Assembly (NCBI GenBank): GCA_938074205.1
Contig: CALJES010000005.1
Span: 1-64,000 of the forward strand
Length of the DNA stretch: 64,000 nt
Origin: an uncultured bacterium
GTDB lineage: Bacteria; Armatimonadota; UBA5829
Direction: 5' to 3'
The notes below the pieces were generated by a model. The model saw only the letters and a list, made by a program, of their open reading frames with translations. It did no database searches and had not been told where the DNA came from. Numbering within the stretch: position 1 is the first letter of the stretch; each line of letters opens with the position of its first letter. Both the position numbers and the translations under genes were made by a program. Shown here in pieces: positions 35,361 to 45,048 of this stretch.

Positions 35361-36343
35361 TTCATCACCCCCGCAGCCCAGGTAAGTCCAGCTCCAAAGC
35401 CCACCGTAACCACAATATCGCCCTTCTTTATCCTGCCCTCCGCAACCGCTTCATCAAGCGCAATCGGGATCGACGCGGCGGACGTGTTGCCGTATCTCTG
35501 CAGGTTTACGTAGAACTTTTCCATCGGCAGTCCCAGCCTGTTGACGGCGGATTCTATGATTCTAGTATTCGCCTGATGCGGAACGATGAGATCGATGTCT
35601 TCAATGCTAAGACCGCACTTAGACACAACGCGCTCAGTAGCCTCCGCCTGGATTTTGACGGCAAACTTGAATACTTCCCTGCCCTCCATGTAAATCTTGT
35701 CGCGGTTTGCGGCTAGGTCTTCCGGCGTATAAGGGCTCCGACTACCGCCTGCCGGTATACACAACACTCCCGCACCCGACCCTTCCGATCCCAGCTCAAA
35801 AGCCATGAAGCCTTCGTCCTCGCCCACCGGCGCCACCACCGCTGCGCCAGCCCCATCACCAAAGAGCACGCACGTACTGCGATCAGTCCAGTTAGTCACC
35901 CGAGACAATAAATCCGCACCTATCACTAGAACGTGTTGGTAGTGTCCGCTTCGAACAAACGCGTCCGCGGCCGCAAGCCCATACACGAAACCCGAACACC
36001 CGGCCGCCAGATCGAAAGCCGGTGTCCCCTTACAACCAAGCGCATTCTGCACGATGCACGCCGTTGCAGGCAGCGGCGTATCTCCGGTAAACGTCGCAAC
36101 AATGATCAAGTCTATGTCTTCGGGACCCAACCCCGCGCATTCGATTGCCTTCATCCCCGCCTTGATCGCGTAGTCGGAGGTGCCTTCTCCCTCCTCAGCG
36201 ATGCGCCTCTCCACAATTCCAGTCATCGTGCGGATCCACTCGTCTGACGTATCGACTATCTTCTCCAGATCGTGGTTCGTCAAAACGCGATCCGGCACCG
36301 CAGAACCGACTCCTATTATCCCTGCTCTCTTTTGCACACTCAT
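35348..36343 (-). CDS. fabH: 3-oxoacyl-[acyl-carrier-protein] synthase III
   Basis: 331 residues. FabH starts fatty-acid synthesis by condensing an acyl-CoA primer with malonyl-ACP. The triad is complete: Cys in FDLAAGCSGFVYG, His in VPHQANTRI and Asn in YGNTSAASIPIAL. It begins downstream of an intrinsic terminator that follows plsX, so it probably has its own promoter or depends on readthrough. No clear sigma70 boxes or FapR-type site were found in 36344-36394. Confidence 0.97.
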   Translation of the reverse strand: MSVQKRAGIIGVGSAVPDRVLTNHDLEKIVDTSDEWIRTMTGIVERRIAEEGEGTSDYAIKAGMKAIECAGLGPEDIDLIIVATFTGDTPLPATACIVQNALGCKGTPAFDLAAGCSGFVYGLAAADAFVRSGHYQHVLVIGADLLSRVTNWTDRSTCVLFGDGAGAAVVAPVGEDEGFMAFELGSEGSGAGVLCIPAGGSRSPYTPEDLAANRDKIYMEGREVFKFAVKIQAEATERVVSKCGLSIEDIDLIVPHQANTRIIESAVNRLGLPMEKFYVNLQRYGNTSAASIPIALDEAVAEGRIKKGDIVVTVGFGAGLTWAAGVMKWVF

Positions 36344-36394
36344 AAGTGTCCCTCAGCACTCAATATAAATTGCCTGCGCCCTATTAAGGCACAC

Positions 36395-36419
36395 AAAAAA
36401 CCGGCGGCTTTAGCGCCGG
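36395..36419 (-). terminator. Intrinsic terminator between plsX and fabH
   Basis: Minus strand: stem CCGGCG, loop CTAAAGC, stem CGCCGG, then TTTTTT (36400 down to 36395). This is a textbook rho-independent terminator 36 nt after the plsX stop, splitting the fatty-acid block in two. Confidence 0.85.
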
Positions 36420-36454
36420 CATTTCGCCACTAATAGTTTCAATTAGGGCCAACT

Positions 36455-37441
36455 TCAGACATTAGCCAGTGCATTTCTTATCGCATCAACGACGCCCTGA
36501 CTCACCGCTTCCTTAGCCACACGAATGGCGTTCGCGACCGCGTTTGCGTTCGACCGCCCGTGGCCTATTATACATACACCGTTCACCCCCAGAAGCGGAG
36601 CGCCACCGTATTCGCTGTAATCCAATCTGCGCTTCAAGCGTTTTATGAAGGGCAAAAGGAACGCTACGGGGATCCAGTTCAGAGGGCGGCGCCTCAGCTC
36701 CTCTCGCACGAGATAGACAATGTGCTCAGCCAATCCCTCTGCCGACTTCAGGGCCACATTTCCCGTGAAACCATCCGTCACCACAACATCCGCCGCGCCC
36801 ACAAACAAATGCCGCCCCTCTACATTGCCCACAAAATTGATAGGAGCATTGGCAAAAGCTTGATGTGCGGCGCGCGTTAGCTCGTTCCCCTTGCACGGCT
36901 CCTCACCGATCGACAGCAACGCTACCCGCGGCTTTGTAATCCCCAGCGCCTTCTCAGCGTATATGCTGCCCATCACTGCAAACTGCACGAGATTCTCGAC
37001 GGTGCAATCAGAAACCGCCCCCGCATCTATCAGGATGGTAGGACCATGCCTACCTAGCCAGACAGTCGCTATTGCCGGTCGATCGATACCCTGAATCCGG
37101 CCAAGTTTGAGCGTGGCCACCGCCATTGCAGCGGCCGTATTGCCCATGCTGACCAGGGCATCAGCTTCCCCACTGGCTACCATAGATGCGGCAACCACCA
37201 CCGACGCATCCCTCTTGGTTCGGACGGCATCCACTTCCTCGTCCATGCCAATGACTTCGGATGCGTGGCGGATTGCGACAGAAGCCGAATCCAGTTCGCC
37301 TGGCGATACGAACTGTCTTACCTGCGCCTCATCCCCGACCAGAACAACATCTACGCCACAGAGCCTGGCGCCGCGGATGGCTCCCTTTACTATCTCAGCC
37401 GGGGCGTGGTCGCCGCCCATAGCGTCGACGGCTATTACCAT
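36455..37441 (-). CDS. plsX: Phosphate acyltransferase PlsX
   Basis: 328 residues. PlsX makes acyl-phosphate from acyl-ACP for phospholipid synthesis. It begins MVIAVDAMGGDHAPAEIVKG, and has MGNTAAAMAVA, GRIQGIDRPAIATV, LLSIGEEPCKGNEL and DGFTGNVALKSAEGLA, all typical. It starts 9 nt after rpmF, in the widespread order yceD-rpmF-plsX. A terminator directly follows it. Confidence 0.97.
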   Translation of the reverse strand: MVIAVDAMGGDHAPAEIVKGAIRGARLCGVDVVLVGDEAQVRQFVSPGELDSASVAIRHASEVIGMDEEVDAVRTKRDASVVVAASMVASGEADALVSMGNTAAAMAVATLKLGRIQGIDRPAIATVWLGRHGPTILIDAGAVSDCTVENLVQFAVMGSIYAEKALGITKPRVALLSIGEEPCKGNELTRAAHQAFANAPINFVGNVEGRHLFVGAADVVVTDGFTGNVALKSAEGLAEHIVYLVREELRRRPLNWIPVAFLLPFIKRLKRRLDYSEYGGAPLLGVNGVCIIGHGRSNANAVANAIRVAKEAVSQGVVDAIRNALANV

Positions 37442-37450
37442 GGGCGAGTC

Positions 37451-37648
37451 CTATTCCGCCTTCTTCTGCTTCTCCTTGATCGACAAAACCATGCGTCCGT
37501 TGTAGAACCCGCAGGCGAGACACGCGTGGTGAGGCATCTTGGGTTCGTGGCATCTTGGACACGTGGCCAACGTCGGCGGCGACAACTTGTAGTGAGTTCG
37601 CCTGAGGCGAGTCCTGTGATTTGAATGTCGTCTTTTCGGTAATGCCAT
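37451..37648 (-). CDS. rpmF: 50S ribosomal protein L32
   Basis: 65 residues. It starts MALPKRRHSNHRTRLRRTHY and has a zinc ribbon of four cysteines, CPRC near 30-33 and CLAC near 43-46, so this is the zinc-binding form of L32. It begins right after the stop of yceD. Confidence 0.96.
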   Translation of the reverse strand: MALPKRRHSNHRTRLRRTHYKLSPPTLATCPRCHEPKMPHHACLACGFYNGRMVLSIKEKQKKAE

Positions 37649-37649
37649 T

Positions 37650-38195
37650 TTATTCTACAGACTCCTCATCTTCGAATATCTTCGCCAACGCCGCAAACGG
37701 ATTGGCGTCGGCTTCCGGCGGGCAACCGCAAGGCCCGTCGTTCAGATTCGCCCCGCAACGAGGGCACAGCCCTTTGCACTCGTCTGAGCACAAAGGTTTA
37801 ATCGGTAAGGCGAGCAATATGCTCTGCCGAAGAAGCTCAGTCAGGTCGAATATGCTATCGACGAACAGGGGCTCCCGCTCTTCTTCGGGAATCTCGTCCT
37901 CCTCTGCCGCTTCAAGCATTTCTATGGTATGTCCTGCTATCTGCAGCTCCTCTTCTATGGGCAGACGAAGCTCTATCGTATGAGCACGCAGACACCGCGA
38001 ACACTCCAATTCAACCGTAGTGGAGAAACTCCCCCTTGCCACGATGTGCCGGCCGGTATTGGTGAATGTGACTTGACCCAAAATCGGCGCCACGCACCAC
38101 ACGTCCCCGCCGAAGTCCTCTATGGGCGGCTCGTTTATTTCGTAGCTGATCTGCTTGCCCAGATGGGTGACTATCTCTGTCAGATCTAGTCTCAT
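37650..38195 (-). CDS. yceD: YceD (DUF177) family protein
   Basis: 181 residues. YceD/DUF177 proteins are encoded next to rpmF in most bacteria and are needed for 23S rRNA accumulation in E. coli and plants. It has the cysteine pairs of the family: ELECSRCL near residue 70 and CSDECKGLCPRCGANLNDGPCGC near 135-157, probably zinc binding. AAGGAAG precedes the ATG. It is the first gene of the yceD-rpmF-plsX run. Confidence 0.9.
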   Translation of the reverse strand: MRLDLTEIVTHLGKQISYEINEPPIEDFGGDVWCVAPILGQVTFTNTGRHIVARGSFSTTVELECSRCLRAHTIELRLPIEEELQIAGHTIEMLEAAEEDEIPEEEREPLFVDSIFDLTELLRQSILLALPIKPLCSDECKGLCPRCGANLNDGPCGCPPEADANPFAALAKIFEDEESVE

Positions 38196-38258
38196 TGTCT
38201 TCCTTGCCCCGCTACAAAACGGGGAAATCGACGGTTATTCACGTAACTTACCGTCTCG

Positions 38259-39494
38259 CTATCGAACACCGGCTCCGGTCTTGCGTGACTGCAAAACCCC
38301 CACGGTCTCGCGGGCTATCATTCGTTCCTCGTTTGTAGGTATCACGAATATCCGCACTCTGCTCGCTGAAGAGCAAATCTCTGCCAGACCGCGAGCAGAC
38401 CTGTTCTTCTCCTCGTCAAGCTGTATGCCAAGGAACTCCAGCCCTTTACAAACGCGAGATCGCACCTCGCTGGAGTTCTCTCCTATGCCGCCGGTGAACA
38501 CAACTGCATCCAATCCGCCCATCGCGGCTGCGTATGCACCTATGTACTTTTTAACCCTGTAACAAAAGATGCTCAGCGCAAGCTCGGCACGCCTATTTCC
38601 TTCAGCAGCGGCCTTCGCGATATCGCGCATATCGCTCGAGATACCCGAGATCCCAAGCAAGCCGCTGCGCTTGTTTATCAAGTCATCTATCTCGTCCGGG
38701 GTTGCCTGTTGTTCTCGCGCCAGGTAAAGCAGAACCGCCGGATCTATATCGCCGCTTCGGGTGCCCATCACAAGCCCCTCTGCCGGGGTCATGCCCATAC
38801 TCGTGTCGACAACCCTGCCGCCGACAATTGCCGTCATCGAGCACCCATTGCCCAAGTGGCAAGTGATAATCTTGGACGTTTCACGAGACACTCCTTGCTC
38901 TTCGAGAAGCTTGAGGGCCTGCCCAGCAACGTACCTGTGGGATGTCCCGTGAAATCCATACCGGCGCACGCCGTAGTCTGTATAATAATTGTAAGGCAAA
39001 GCGTATATATAAGCATAGTCCGGCATGGTTGCGTGAAAGGCAGTGTCAAATACGGCAACCTGCGGAACCCCCGGCATCAAACGAATGCACGCTTTGATAC
39101 CCTTCAGGTTCGCCGGGTTATGCAGCGGTGCCAACACGCTCATTTTGTCGATCTCAGCTAGAATTTCATCGTTAATAACCACCGGCTCGACAAATCTCTC
39201 GCCACCATGCACCACGCGATGCCCCACAGCGGATATGTCATCTACGCTCGCTATCGCTCCGTGCTGAGGATCCGTGAGCAGTTTAAACACACGATCCATG
39301 GCCTGATCATGGTCAGCCATGTCCACATCCACTTCAACCTTGCCGTTCTTGGCGGTTTCGTGTTTGATCTTTCCGCCTCCGCCCTTCACGCCTATTCGCT
39401 CGGCAATTCCCTTCGCAAGCACCTCTTCCGAATCAGAGTCGATAAGCTGGTACTTTAGCGAGGAACTCCCGCTGTTTAGAACTAGCACTTTCAT
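38259..39494 (-). CDS. ackA: Acetate kinase
   Basis: 411 residues, full length. AckA interconverts acetyl phosphate plus ADP with acetate plus ATP. It starts MKVLVLNSGSSSLKYQLID (family signature) and contains HRVVHGGERF, THLG-type HLGNGCSMTAI, TPAEGLVMGTRSGDIDPAV and FTGGIGENSSEVR. It lies 97 nt downstream of pta on the same strand; together they form the acetate overflow or acetate assimilation pathway. Confidence 0.97.
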   Translation of the reverse strand: MKVLVLNSGSSSLKYQLIDSDSEEVLAKGIAERIGVKGGGGKIKHETAKNGKVEVDVDMADHDQAMDRVFKLLTDPQHGAIASVDDISAVGHRVVHGGERFVEPVVINDEILAEIDKMSVLAPLHNPANLKGIKACIRLMPGVPQVAVFDTAFHATMPDYAYIYALPYNYYTDYGVRRYGFHGTSHRYVAGQALKLLEEQGVSRETSKIITCHLGNGCSMTAIVGGRVVDTSMGMTPAEGLVMGTRSGDIDPAVLLYLAREQQATPDEIDDLINKRSGLLGISGISSDMRDIAKAAAEGNRRAELALSIFCYRVKKYIGAYAAAMGGLDAVVFTGGIGENSSEVRSRVCKGLEFLGIQLDEEKNRSARGLAEICSSASRVRIFVIPTNEERMIARETVGVLQSRKTGAGVR

Positions 39495-39591
39495 ATTCGG
39501 TCCCCAATTCTATCGCCTCTCGGTCGGCTCTCAGTGCACTCAGAATCTCGTCCCAACCGCACTGACAGACGACAAATCGGCGTAGTGATAT

Positions 39592-40599
39592 CTAACTTTT
39601 CACCTGCGTAGCTTGGACGGCTGTTATTGCCACTACGTTCAGTATATCCTCGGCGTCACATCCGCGAGAAAGGTCATTGACCGGCTTTCGAAGCCCCTGC
39701 AGAACAGGCCCATACGCTTCAGCCTTGGCCAGCCGCTGAGTCAATTTGTAGGCAATATTTCCGGCGTTCAAGTCGGGAAAGATGAGGGTGTTGGCTCTGC
39801 CAGCGACTGGACTTCCCGGCGCCTTTTTCTTCGCCACCCATTCGTCAAGCGCGGCATCCACTTGTAGCTCTCCGTCTATGAGCAGATCCGGCCTCCTGCT
39901 TTTGGCAATATTTGTAGCCTCAATAACCTTGTCCGCTATGGGATCTTTTCCGCTTCCCTTAGTCGAGAATGAAAGCATTGCCACACGCGGCTCGAACCCC
40001 AGAAGTGTTCGCATCGTCTCCGCGCTTTGAATTGCTATCTCCGCGAGCTCTTCCGCATTCGGGTTTATCACTAAACCGCAGTCTGCAAAGATGAAAACGC
40101 CTTGCTCGCCGTATGCACAATCAGGCACTATCATCACAAAAAAACTCGAGGCCAGTTTACATCCTGGCGCGGTCTTCAGAATCTGAAGCGCGGGCCTGAT
40201 GGTATCTGCAGTCGAGTGGGTAGCACCGGAAACCTGCCCATCCGCTTGACCGGCGTATACCATCATGCAACCGAAATATAGCGGATCCCCAACTGCTTCG
40301 TAAGCTTGCTCGAGTGTGATTCCCTTGTGTTTCCGAAGTTCGTAAAACTGCTTTGCGTAATCCTCTCTCAGCTGGGAGGTTGCAGGGTCTTCGATTCGAC
40401 ACCCTGAGATATCTGCTCCGGCTTCCATCGCCGCCGCCTCGATCTTTTCCCGCGAGTTTACAAGTATGATCTCGGCCAGGCCCTGTTCCACGATTTTCTG
40501 AGCCGCTGTAACGGTTCTCACATCGTCGGCTTCGGGCAGCGTTATGCGTTTTTTTGCTTCCCGAGCCTTAGCATAAATTGTTTCCATCACGTTCGGCAT
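39592..40599 (-). CDS. pta: Phosphate acetyltransferase
   Basis: 335 residues, the short single-domain Pta type without the N-terminal DRTGG domain of E. coli. It makes acetyl phosphate from acetyl-CoA. Motifs include RITLPEADDVRTV, GATHSTADTIRPALQI, FIFADCGLVINP and PVAGRANTLIFPDLNAGNIAYK. It works with the downstream ackA. The 141-bp gap to the coiled-coil gene (40600-40740) shows no gene or clear promoter. Confidence 0.96.
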   Translation of the reverse strand: MPNVMETIYAKAREAKKRITLPEADDVRTVTAAQKIVEQGLAEIILVNSREKIEAAAMEAGADISGCRIEDPATSQLREDYAKQFYELRKHKGITLEQAYEAVGDPLYFGCMMVYAGQADGQVSGATHSTADTIRPALQILKTAPGCKLASSFFVMIVPDCAYGEQGVFIFADCGLVINPNAEELAEIAIQSAETMRTLLGFEPRVAMLSFSTKGSGKDPIADKVIEATNIAKSRRPDLLIDGELQVDAALDEWVAKKKAPGSPVAGRANTLIFPDLNAGNIAYKLTQRLAKAEAYGPVLQGLRKPVNDLSRGCDAEDILNVVAITAVQATQVKS

Positions 40600-40740
40600 T
40601 TTCCAGCACCATAACAGTTATTCAATTTCCAATTTGCGACAACAACGCCCCCTCACATCCACGAACTGCAGATACAGCGGCCGCCTTCCTTAAATCGGAC
40701 ACCAGCCGCACCTTGAGCGGCATCAAATACTACCCGACGA

Positions 40741-41337
40741 CTACCTTCTAATAACGCCGCGGTCCATGGGGATTATCGGTTCGGGCTCGCCTTTTTCAGC
40801 ATAAATTCGGCTCTCCAGCTTCTCCCTGCCTTTCTGGAGAGTGCTCATAACCTTTGCCAGGTGATTCTCTATTGCAGCCAAAACCTCTCGAGCGTATTCA
40901 TCGGCTCCCCGGCGAGTCTCTCTGGCCGTCTTTTCAGCGTTCGCCAGTATCTCCTGCGCCTGAGCTTTTGCCAACTGGTTGATTTCGCTCGTATCGATTA
41001 GCTTTGCTGCCATCTGTCGAGCTTCGTCTAGGATGCGCTTAGCTTCTTTGTTAGCATTCTGGATTATAGCTTCGGCCTCTTCCCTAGCCGAGGCTACGAT
41101 CTTGTCGCTCTCGGTTGCCATTCGGCTAGCACGCCTGACTTGGTCAGGCAAGGAAGCCCTGATTTTGTTAACCAGCATATGAAACTCTTCAAGGTCCAGG
41201 CCCCAAGCCTTACCGAAGAGGGAATAGCTTCTCTCAGCCAGCTCCTCTAGTGAATCCAGTAGCTTAAGGATATCTTCCTGTGAGCCCAGCGCCCTATAGT
41301 AATTGACGGGACGTGTAGTTTGTTGCTCTTGATTCAT
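40741..41337 (-). CDS. DivIVA/SepIVA-like coiled-coil protein downstream of coaD
   Basis: 198 residues, no signal peptide or membrane segment. After a short helical N-terminal part ([21 protein letters not shown]) it is almost wholly Ala/Glu/Lys-rich coiled coil from about 60 to 180, with [20 protein letters not shown] heptads like DivIVA or the F-ATPase b subunit. Its start overlaps the coaD stop (ATGA). Related coiled-coil proteins near coaD in other phyla are linked to polar growth or division; here that role is inferred. The first DivIVA-specific basic/aromatic tip is not obvious. Confidence 0.6.
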   Translation of the reverse strand: MNQEQQTTRPVNYYRALGSQEDILKLLDSLEELAERSYSLFGKAWGLDLEEFHMLVNKIRASLPDQVRRASRMATESDKIVASAREEAEAIIQNANKEAKRILDEARQMAAKLIDTSEINQLAKAQAQEILANAEKTARETRRGADEYAREVLAAIENHLAKVMSTLQKGREKLESRIYAEKGEPEPIIPMDRGVIRR

Positions 41338-41834
41338 CTCTTCTCAGCCTCCTGCGCTCTACGTCCTAGTTTAGCCAGCAGCTTCTCTTCAACGCACTTC
41401 GGTACCAAGCCATTGATAGACGTTCCGAGATGTGCCAGTTCTTTTACCAAACTGGAACTCAAGAACGAATACTCCGCGCTTGTCATCATAAAAAGCGTCT
41501 CCACTTCCGGATTGAGACGCTTGTTCATAAGAGCCATCTGCAACTCATATTCGAAGTCCGAAACGGCCCTCAATGACCTGATGAGCACTTTTGCCCCTTT
41601 CTGGCGGGCGTAGTCGACGGTCAGTCCCTCAAAACAGTCTACACTAACGTTTTCCAGGTGTCCACACGCCTGCCGAAGCAGCTCCATCCTCTCTTCTACA
41701 CTAAAAAGCGGCTGCTTCTCCAAATTCACCGCTACGGCAACGATGACTTGGTCAAACACGCTTGTCGCCCGCTCGATTATATCTAAGTGCCCGCAAGTCA
41801 CCGGGTCAAAACTGCCTGGATAAATTGCCTTCAT
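41334..41834 (-). CDS. coaD: Phosphopantetheine adenylyltransferase
   Basis: 166 residues, the normal size. CoaD performs the penultimate step of coenzyme A synthesis. The nucleotidyltransferase motif is [16 protein letters not shown] (TCGH where TNGH is more common), then the [19 protein letters not shown] substrate segment and SSSLVKEL of the ISSS motif. Its ATG overlaps the recG stop (TGATG) and its own stop overlaps the coiled-coil gene, so the three are translationally coupled. Confidence 0.96.
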   Translation of the reverse strand: MKAIYPGSFDPVTCGHLDIIERATSVFDQVIVAVAVNLEKQPLFSVEERMELLRQACGHLENVSVDCFEGLTVDYARQKGAKVLIRSLRAVSDFEYELQMALMNKRLNPEVETLFMMTSAEYSFLSSSLVKELAHLGTSINGLVPKCVEEKLLAKLGRRAQEAEKR

Positions 41835-43975
41835 CAGCTCACCGTGACCAACTGCAACCCTTCATATTTTTTGAGCAAATCTTCCTTGAGCAACCGATGC
41901 TCAGGCTCCGAAAGCTGAGGATCTTTTTCCACCAGTTGGAATGCTTCCTTTCGCGCAAGCTCCAACACGGGAACATCGCGGAATATATCCGCAATTTTCA
42001 TCCCTATCATACCGCTTTGCTTAGTTCCGTAGAATTCCCCCGGTCCTCGAAGCTTGAGATCCTCCTCTGCTATTACAAAGCCATCCGTCGTAGAGGCCAT
42101 AATCTGCATTCGCCTAACGGACTCCTCAGAGGTGCCCTCGCAAATCAGCACGCAGAAAGACTGCTCCGGCCCCCTGCCGACTCTGCCCCTGAGCTGATGC
42201 AGTTGCGCAAGGCCGAATCTATCGGCGTCCTCTATAACCATCACAGTAGCATTCGGCACGTCCACGCCGACCTCGATCACCGTTGTAGAAACCAAAATGT
42301 CAATCTCGCCTCTGCGGAATGCGCTCATTATGGCATCCTTTTCTTCTGTTTTCATCTGCCCGTGCAAGAGACCCACCCGCAGATCGGGAAACATCTCATT
42401 TGCCAGGAACTCCGCCAAGTCGTTTGCCGCCTGCACCTGCAGTTTCTCGCTTTCCTCTATAAGCGGGCAGACAACATAGGCCTGCCGTCCCTGATCGATT
42501 ATCTTTCGCAGTGCCTCGTATACTTTTTTGCGATCGCTCTTTTGCTTCCAGTGAGTTTTCACGGGCTTGCGTCCCGGAGGAAGCTCGTCGATGATTGAAA
42601 CGTCCAGGTCGCCGTATACGGTGAGAGTGAGCGTCCTCGGTATTGGCGTTGCCGTCATAACTAGCATATCCGGAGTCAGACCTTTCTCCAAGAGCGCCGC
42701 CCGCTGAAGCACACCAAACCGGTGCTGCTCGTCTATGATCACAAGCCCCAGCTTGTGAAACTGCACACCCTCTTGAATAAGAGCATGGGTGCCTATGACA
42801 ATCTGAGTCTGGCCGGAAGCAATCCGATCTCTCACGATCTGCCGCTGCTTGGCGCTCAAACTACCCGTCAGCAGGTCGACGTGTATGCCAATGACATCTA
42901 GCTTGCCGATATATTCTGAAATCCCCAGGTAGTGCTGCTCAGCCAGTATCTCTGTCGGCGCCATCAGCGCAGACTGATACCCGTTGCGCGCCGCTATCAA
43001 CATCGCCGCGAGCGCTACCACCGTTTTTCCGGAGCCAACGTCGCCCTGCAGCAGCCTATTCATACACACCGGACGTGCCATGTCCGAGGCGATCTCTCGT
43101 ATAACGCGCTTCTGCGCATCAGTTAGTTCAAAAGGAAGTATCTGTCGCAACTGCTCCAGCAGATCTTCGGGTATCCTGAACTCGATTCCCCGCCCCGGGG
43201 CTTCGGCTCCGCGCTTTCGCATCGCTAAAGCAAGCTGCAGCAGGAAAAGTTCGTCGAATACCAGCCGTTTCCGCGCAGCCTCAAGCGCTTTCTCATCTGT
43301 CGGAAAGTGTATATTTGATATCGCCTCCTGTATTCCGACCAAATCTAGCCGTCCGCGCATATCTGCCGGAAGGGTTTCTTCCAGCATCGACGCGTAAGTG
43401 TCGATAGCATTTCGAACAATCCTGCGAAGCAGAGTCTGATACATACCCTCAGTCAGAGGGTATATCGGAACAACCCGTCCGCTGGAGAGCGGATCCGCCT
43501 CGTCGGAATATACTTCCCACTCAGGATTAGCGATCTCTACTCCCCACCGCCCGCACTGCACTGTCCCGTAGGCGACTATCCGCTTACCCCTCAGCTTTTG
43601 AAACTGCTCTCGGCGGAACTTCTGGTTAAACCACGTCAACACAACAACGCCGGAGCCGTCGTCAACTATGACCTTAGTCAATACCAGCGGACCGCGCGTG
43701 CGCACGTTGTCCGCCGCAACCACAGTCCCAGCTATAGTTACCGCCTGGCCGTGTCGAAGCTGCGACACGCGGGCAAAGTGAGTGCGGTCCTCGTGCCGAC
43801 GCGGAAAATAGAACAACAAATCCCTTACGGTAAAGATACCAAGCTTGTTGAGAACTCCTGCCAGCCGCGGACCGACGCCTTTAACATATTGAACCGAAGT
43901 GTCCAACGTCCCAGGAAGGTCCGTCGATCGGGGTTTCTTTGCGGGCTGTACGTCAGCAGCTTTCGCCAGTGCCAT
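41834..43975 (-). CDS. recG: ATP-dependent DNA helicase RecG
   Basis: 713 residues. RecG remodels stalled replication forks and Holliday junctions. It has an N-terminal wedge/OB domain (about 20-200; [17 protein letters not shown]), Walker [16 protein letters not shown], the DEQH box [14 protein letters not shown], motif [13 protein letters not shown] and motif [11 protein letters not shown]. The ATG at 43975 is chosen because the consensus promoter lies between it and the more upstream TTG, which would not be transcribed. Recognisable Shine-Dalgarno is weak (GGGG about 10 nt before). rsmD, often between recG and coaD, is missing here. Confidence 0.96.
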   Translation of the reverse strand: MALAKAADVQPAKKPRSTDLPGTLDTSVQYVKGVGPRLAGVLNKLGIFTVRDLLFYFPRRHEDRTHFARVSQLRHGQAVTIAGTVVAADNVRTRGPLVLTKVIVDDGSGVVVLTWFNQKFRREQFQKLRGKRIVAYGTVQCGRWGVEIANPEWEVYSDEADPLSSGRVVPIYPLTEGMYQTLLRRIVRNAIDTYASMLEETLPADMRGRLDLVGIQEAISNIHFPTDEKALEAARKRLVFDELFLLQLALAMRKRGAEAPGRGIEFRIPEDLLEQLRQILPFELTDAQKRVIREIASDMARPVCMNRLLQGDVGSGKTVVALAAMLIAARNGYQSALMAPTEILAEQHYLGISEYIGKLDVIGIHVDLLTGSLSAKQRQIVRDRIASGQTQIVIGTHALIQEGVQFHKLGLVIIDEQHRFGVLQRAALLEKGLTPDMLVMTATPIPRTLTLTVYGDLDVSIIDELPPGRKPVKTHWKQKSDRKKVYEALRKIIDQGRQAYVVCPLIEESEKLQVQAANDLAEFLANEMFPDLRVGLLHGQMKTEEKDAIMSAFRRGEIDILVSTTVIEVGVDVPNATVMVIEDADRFGLAQLHQLRGRVGRGPEQSFCVLICEGTSEESVRRMQIMASTTDGFVIAEEDLKLRGPGEFYGTKQSGMIGMKIADIFRDVPVLELARKEAFQLVEKDPQLSEPEHRLLKEDLLKKYEGLQLVTVS

Positions 43976-44002
43976 AGGTGGGGATCCCCGTGCGACCGCG
44001 CT

Positions 44003-44032
44003 ATTATAGCTCCTGGCCAGGTTCGGTGTCAA
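44003..44032 (-). promoter_or_regulatory. Perfect-consensus sigma70 promoter of recG-coaD operon
   Basis: Minus strand: -35 TTGACA (44027-44032), 18-bp spacer, -10 TATAAT (44003-44008), both hexamers perfect. The predicted start near 43996 leaves a leader of about 20 nt before the recG ATG and settles the choice of start codon. Confidence 0.85.
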
Positions 44033-44056
44033 ACAAAGAAGCCGGTCTGCAGACAA

Positions 44057-44088
44057 ATTAGGCTCGGCGAGGAATAGCCGAGCCTAAT
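44057..44088. terminator. Perfect hairpin after tRNA-Ser
   Basis: A 12-bp perfect stem ATTAGGCTCGGC / GCCGAGCCTAAT with an 8-nt loop, 23 nt after the tRNA-Ser 3' end and just upstream of the recG promoter. The minus-strand tail is only weakly T-rich. It probably ends the tRNA transcript before recG. Confidence 0.65.
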
Positions 44089-44111
44089 CAATTTTCGAGG
44101 TATATACCTGG

Positions 44112-44202
44112 CGGAGAGGCCGGGATTCGAACCCGGGGTACGGCTTTATCACCGTACAATCGCTTAGCAGGCGACCGCTTTCGACCACTCAGCCACCTCT
44201 CC
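44112..44202 (-). tRNA. tRNA-Ser (anticodon GCT)
   Basis: A 91-nt class II tRNA with long variable arm. Acceptor GGAGAGG pairs with CCTCTCC, discriminator G. The anticodon stem-loop GTCGC-CTGCTAA-GCGAT gives anticodon GCT (Ser AGC/AGT codons). The variable arm GTACGG...CCGTAC and T-arm GGGTTCGAATCCC are clear. CCA is not encoded. Confidence 0.96.
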
Positions 44203-44214
44203 CCAAGCAAAGTT

Positions 44215-44243
44215 ATTGTACCACGCTTTGTCCGGATTATCAA
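44215..44243 (-). promoter_or_regulatory. Sigma70-type promoter of tRNA-Ser
   Basis: Minus strand: -35 TTGATA (44238-44243), 17-bp spacer, -10 TACAAT (44215-44220), 12 bp upstream of the tRNA 5' end. Confidence 0.75.
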
Positions 44244-44335
44244 CCGGTTTTTTCGGCAACATCCAGAAGGAAAGATCGCCTCTTCGATATAAAATTTGGT
44301 TAACCACAAATTAACACAGAGAGGAGGATACAACA

Positions 44336-45025
44336 ATGCGTTTCCTCATTGTGGCAGTGGCCCTACTTTGCGTCTGCGCGAGTAGCTTCGCGGACGACAT
44401 AGTCACTATGCCCACTGCCAACCAACTCAAAGCTGGCGAAGTAGATGCCGCCGTGTACTACATCAGCTTGGACTTCCCCGATCCCCAGCCTCAGTTCGTC
44501 CAGTATCAAACCCTCTACGTAGGACTGACGGACAATATTGAGCTGGATGTGCACCGGGCAAACGTGGACAAAGACAAATCGTCCGTGGTGCTTGTAGCAT
44601 CCTATAAGCTGATGTCTGAAACCGCCACTGCACCTGATCTGGTCTTCGGGCTGCGCAACTTCAATCGCGCCACAACTACCAACAACCCCGCCGCAAAGGA
44701 TAAAAGCGAGGACATGTCCGCGTTTTTATCCGCTGCGAAAACGTTCTTCTTCCGGCCGTCGATGCCTGGGCCACCGCTGGTGAGAGCACATCTCAGCCTC
44801 GGCACCAAGGACTGGACACTCTTCGGCGAGGAGCGGCACAAGGGATTGTTTGGCGGGCTGCAGTTTCTCTTCACGCCATATTTGGGTGCTGTGATTCAGA
44901 ACGATGGCACAGATACCATTACGGGTGTCACGATTATGCCCCAAGGCACTGGTTTTACCATCAAAGCCGGCACTTTCGGAGATCACACCTGGGTTGGGCT
45001 CTCGTGGCGCAAGGATTTGTTCTAG
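44336..45025 (+). CDS. Secreted protein of unknown function, possibly a small outer-membrane beta-barrel
   Basis: 229 residues. An N-terminal signal peptide (FLIVAVALLCVCASSFA) is followed by MPTANQLKAGEVDAAVYYIS and many short alternating strands such as FVQYQTLYVGLTDNIELDVH, with a final GDHTWVGLSWRKDLF ending in Phe, as in outer-membrane barrels. I do not recognise a family. AGGAGG sits eight bases before the ATG. It is transcribed away from tRNA-Ser and converges on the GH116 gene, with a strong hairpin between. Confidence 0.7.
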   Translation: MRFLIVAVALLCVCASSFADDIVTMPTANQLKAGEVDAAVYYISLDFPDPQPQFVQYQTLYVGLTDNIELDVHRANVDKDKSSVVLVASYKLMSETATAPDLVFGLRNFNRATTTNNPAAKDKSEDMSAFLSAAKTFFFRPSMPGPPLVRAHLSLGTKDWTLFGEERHKGLFGGLQFLFTPYLGAVIQNDGTDTITGVTIMPQGTGFTIKAGTFGDHTWVGLSWRKDLF

Positions 45026-45048
45026 CGCTCACCAACTAAGAACCCAAA

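Noticed and set aside
36344..36394. FapR-like operator in front of fabH
   Set aside because: No match to the TTAGTACCTAGTACTAA-type inverted repeat was found.
38203..38220. Small hairpin CCCCG / CGGGG between yceD and ackA as a terminator
   Set aside because: Only five base pairs and no T-run on either strand.
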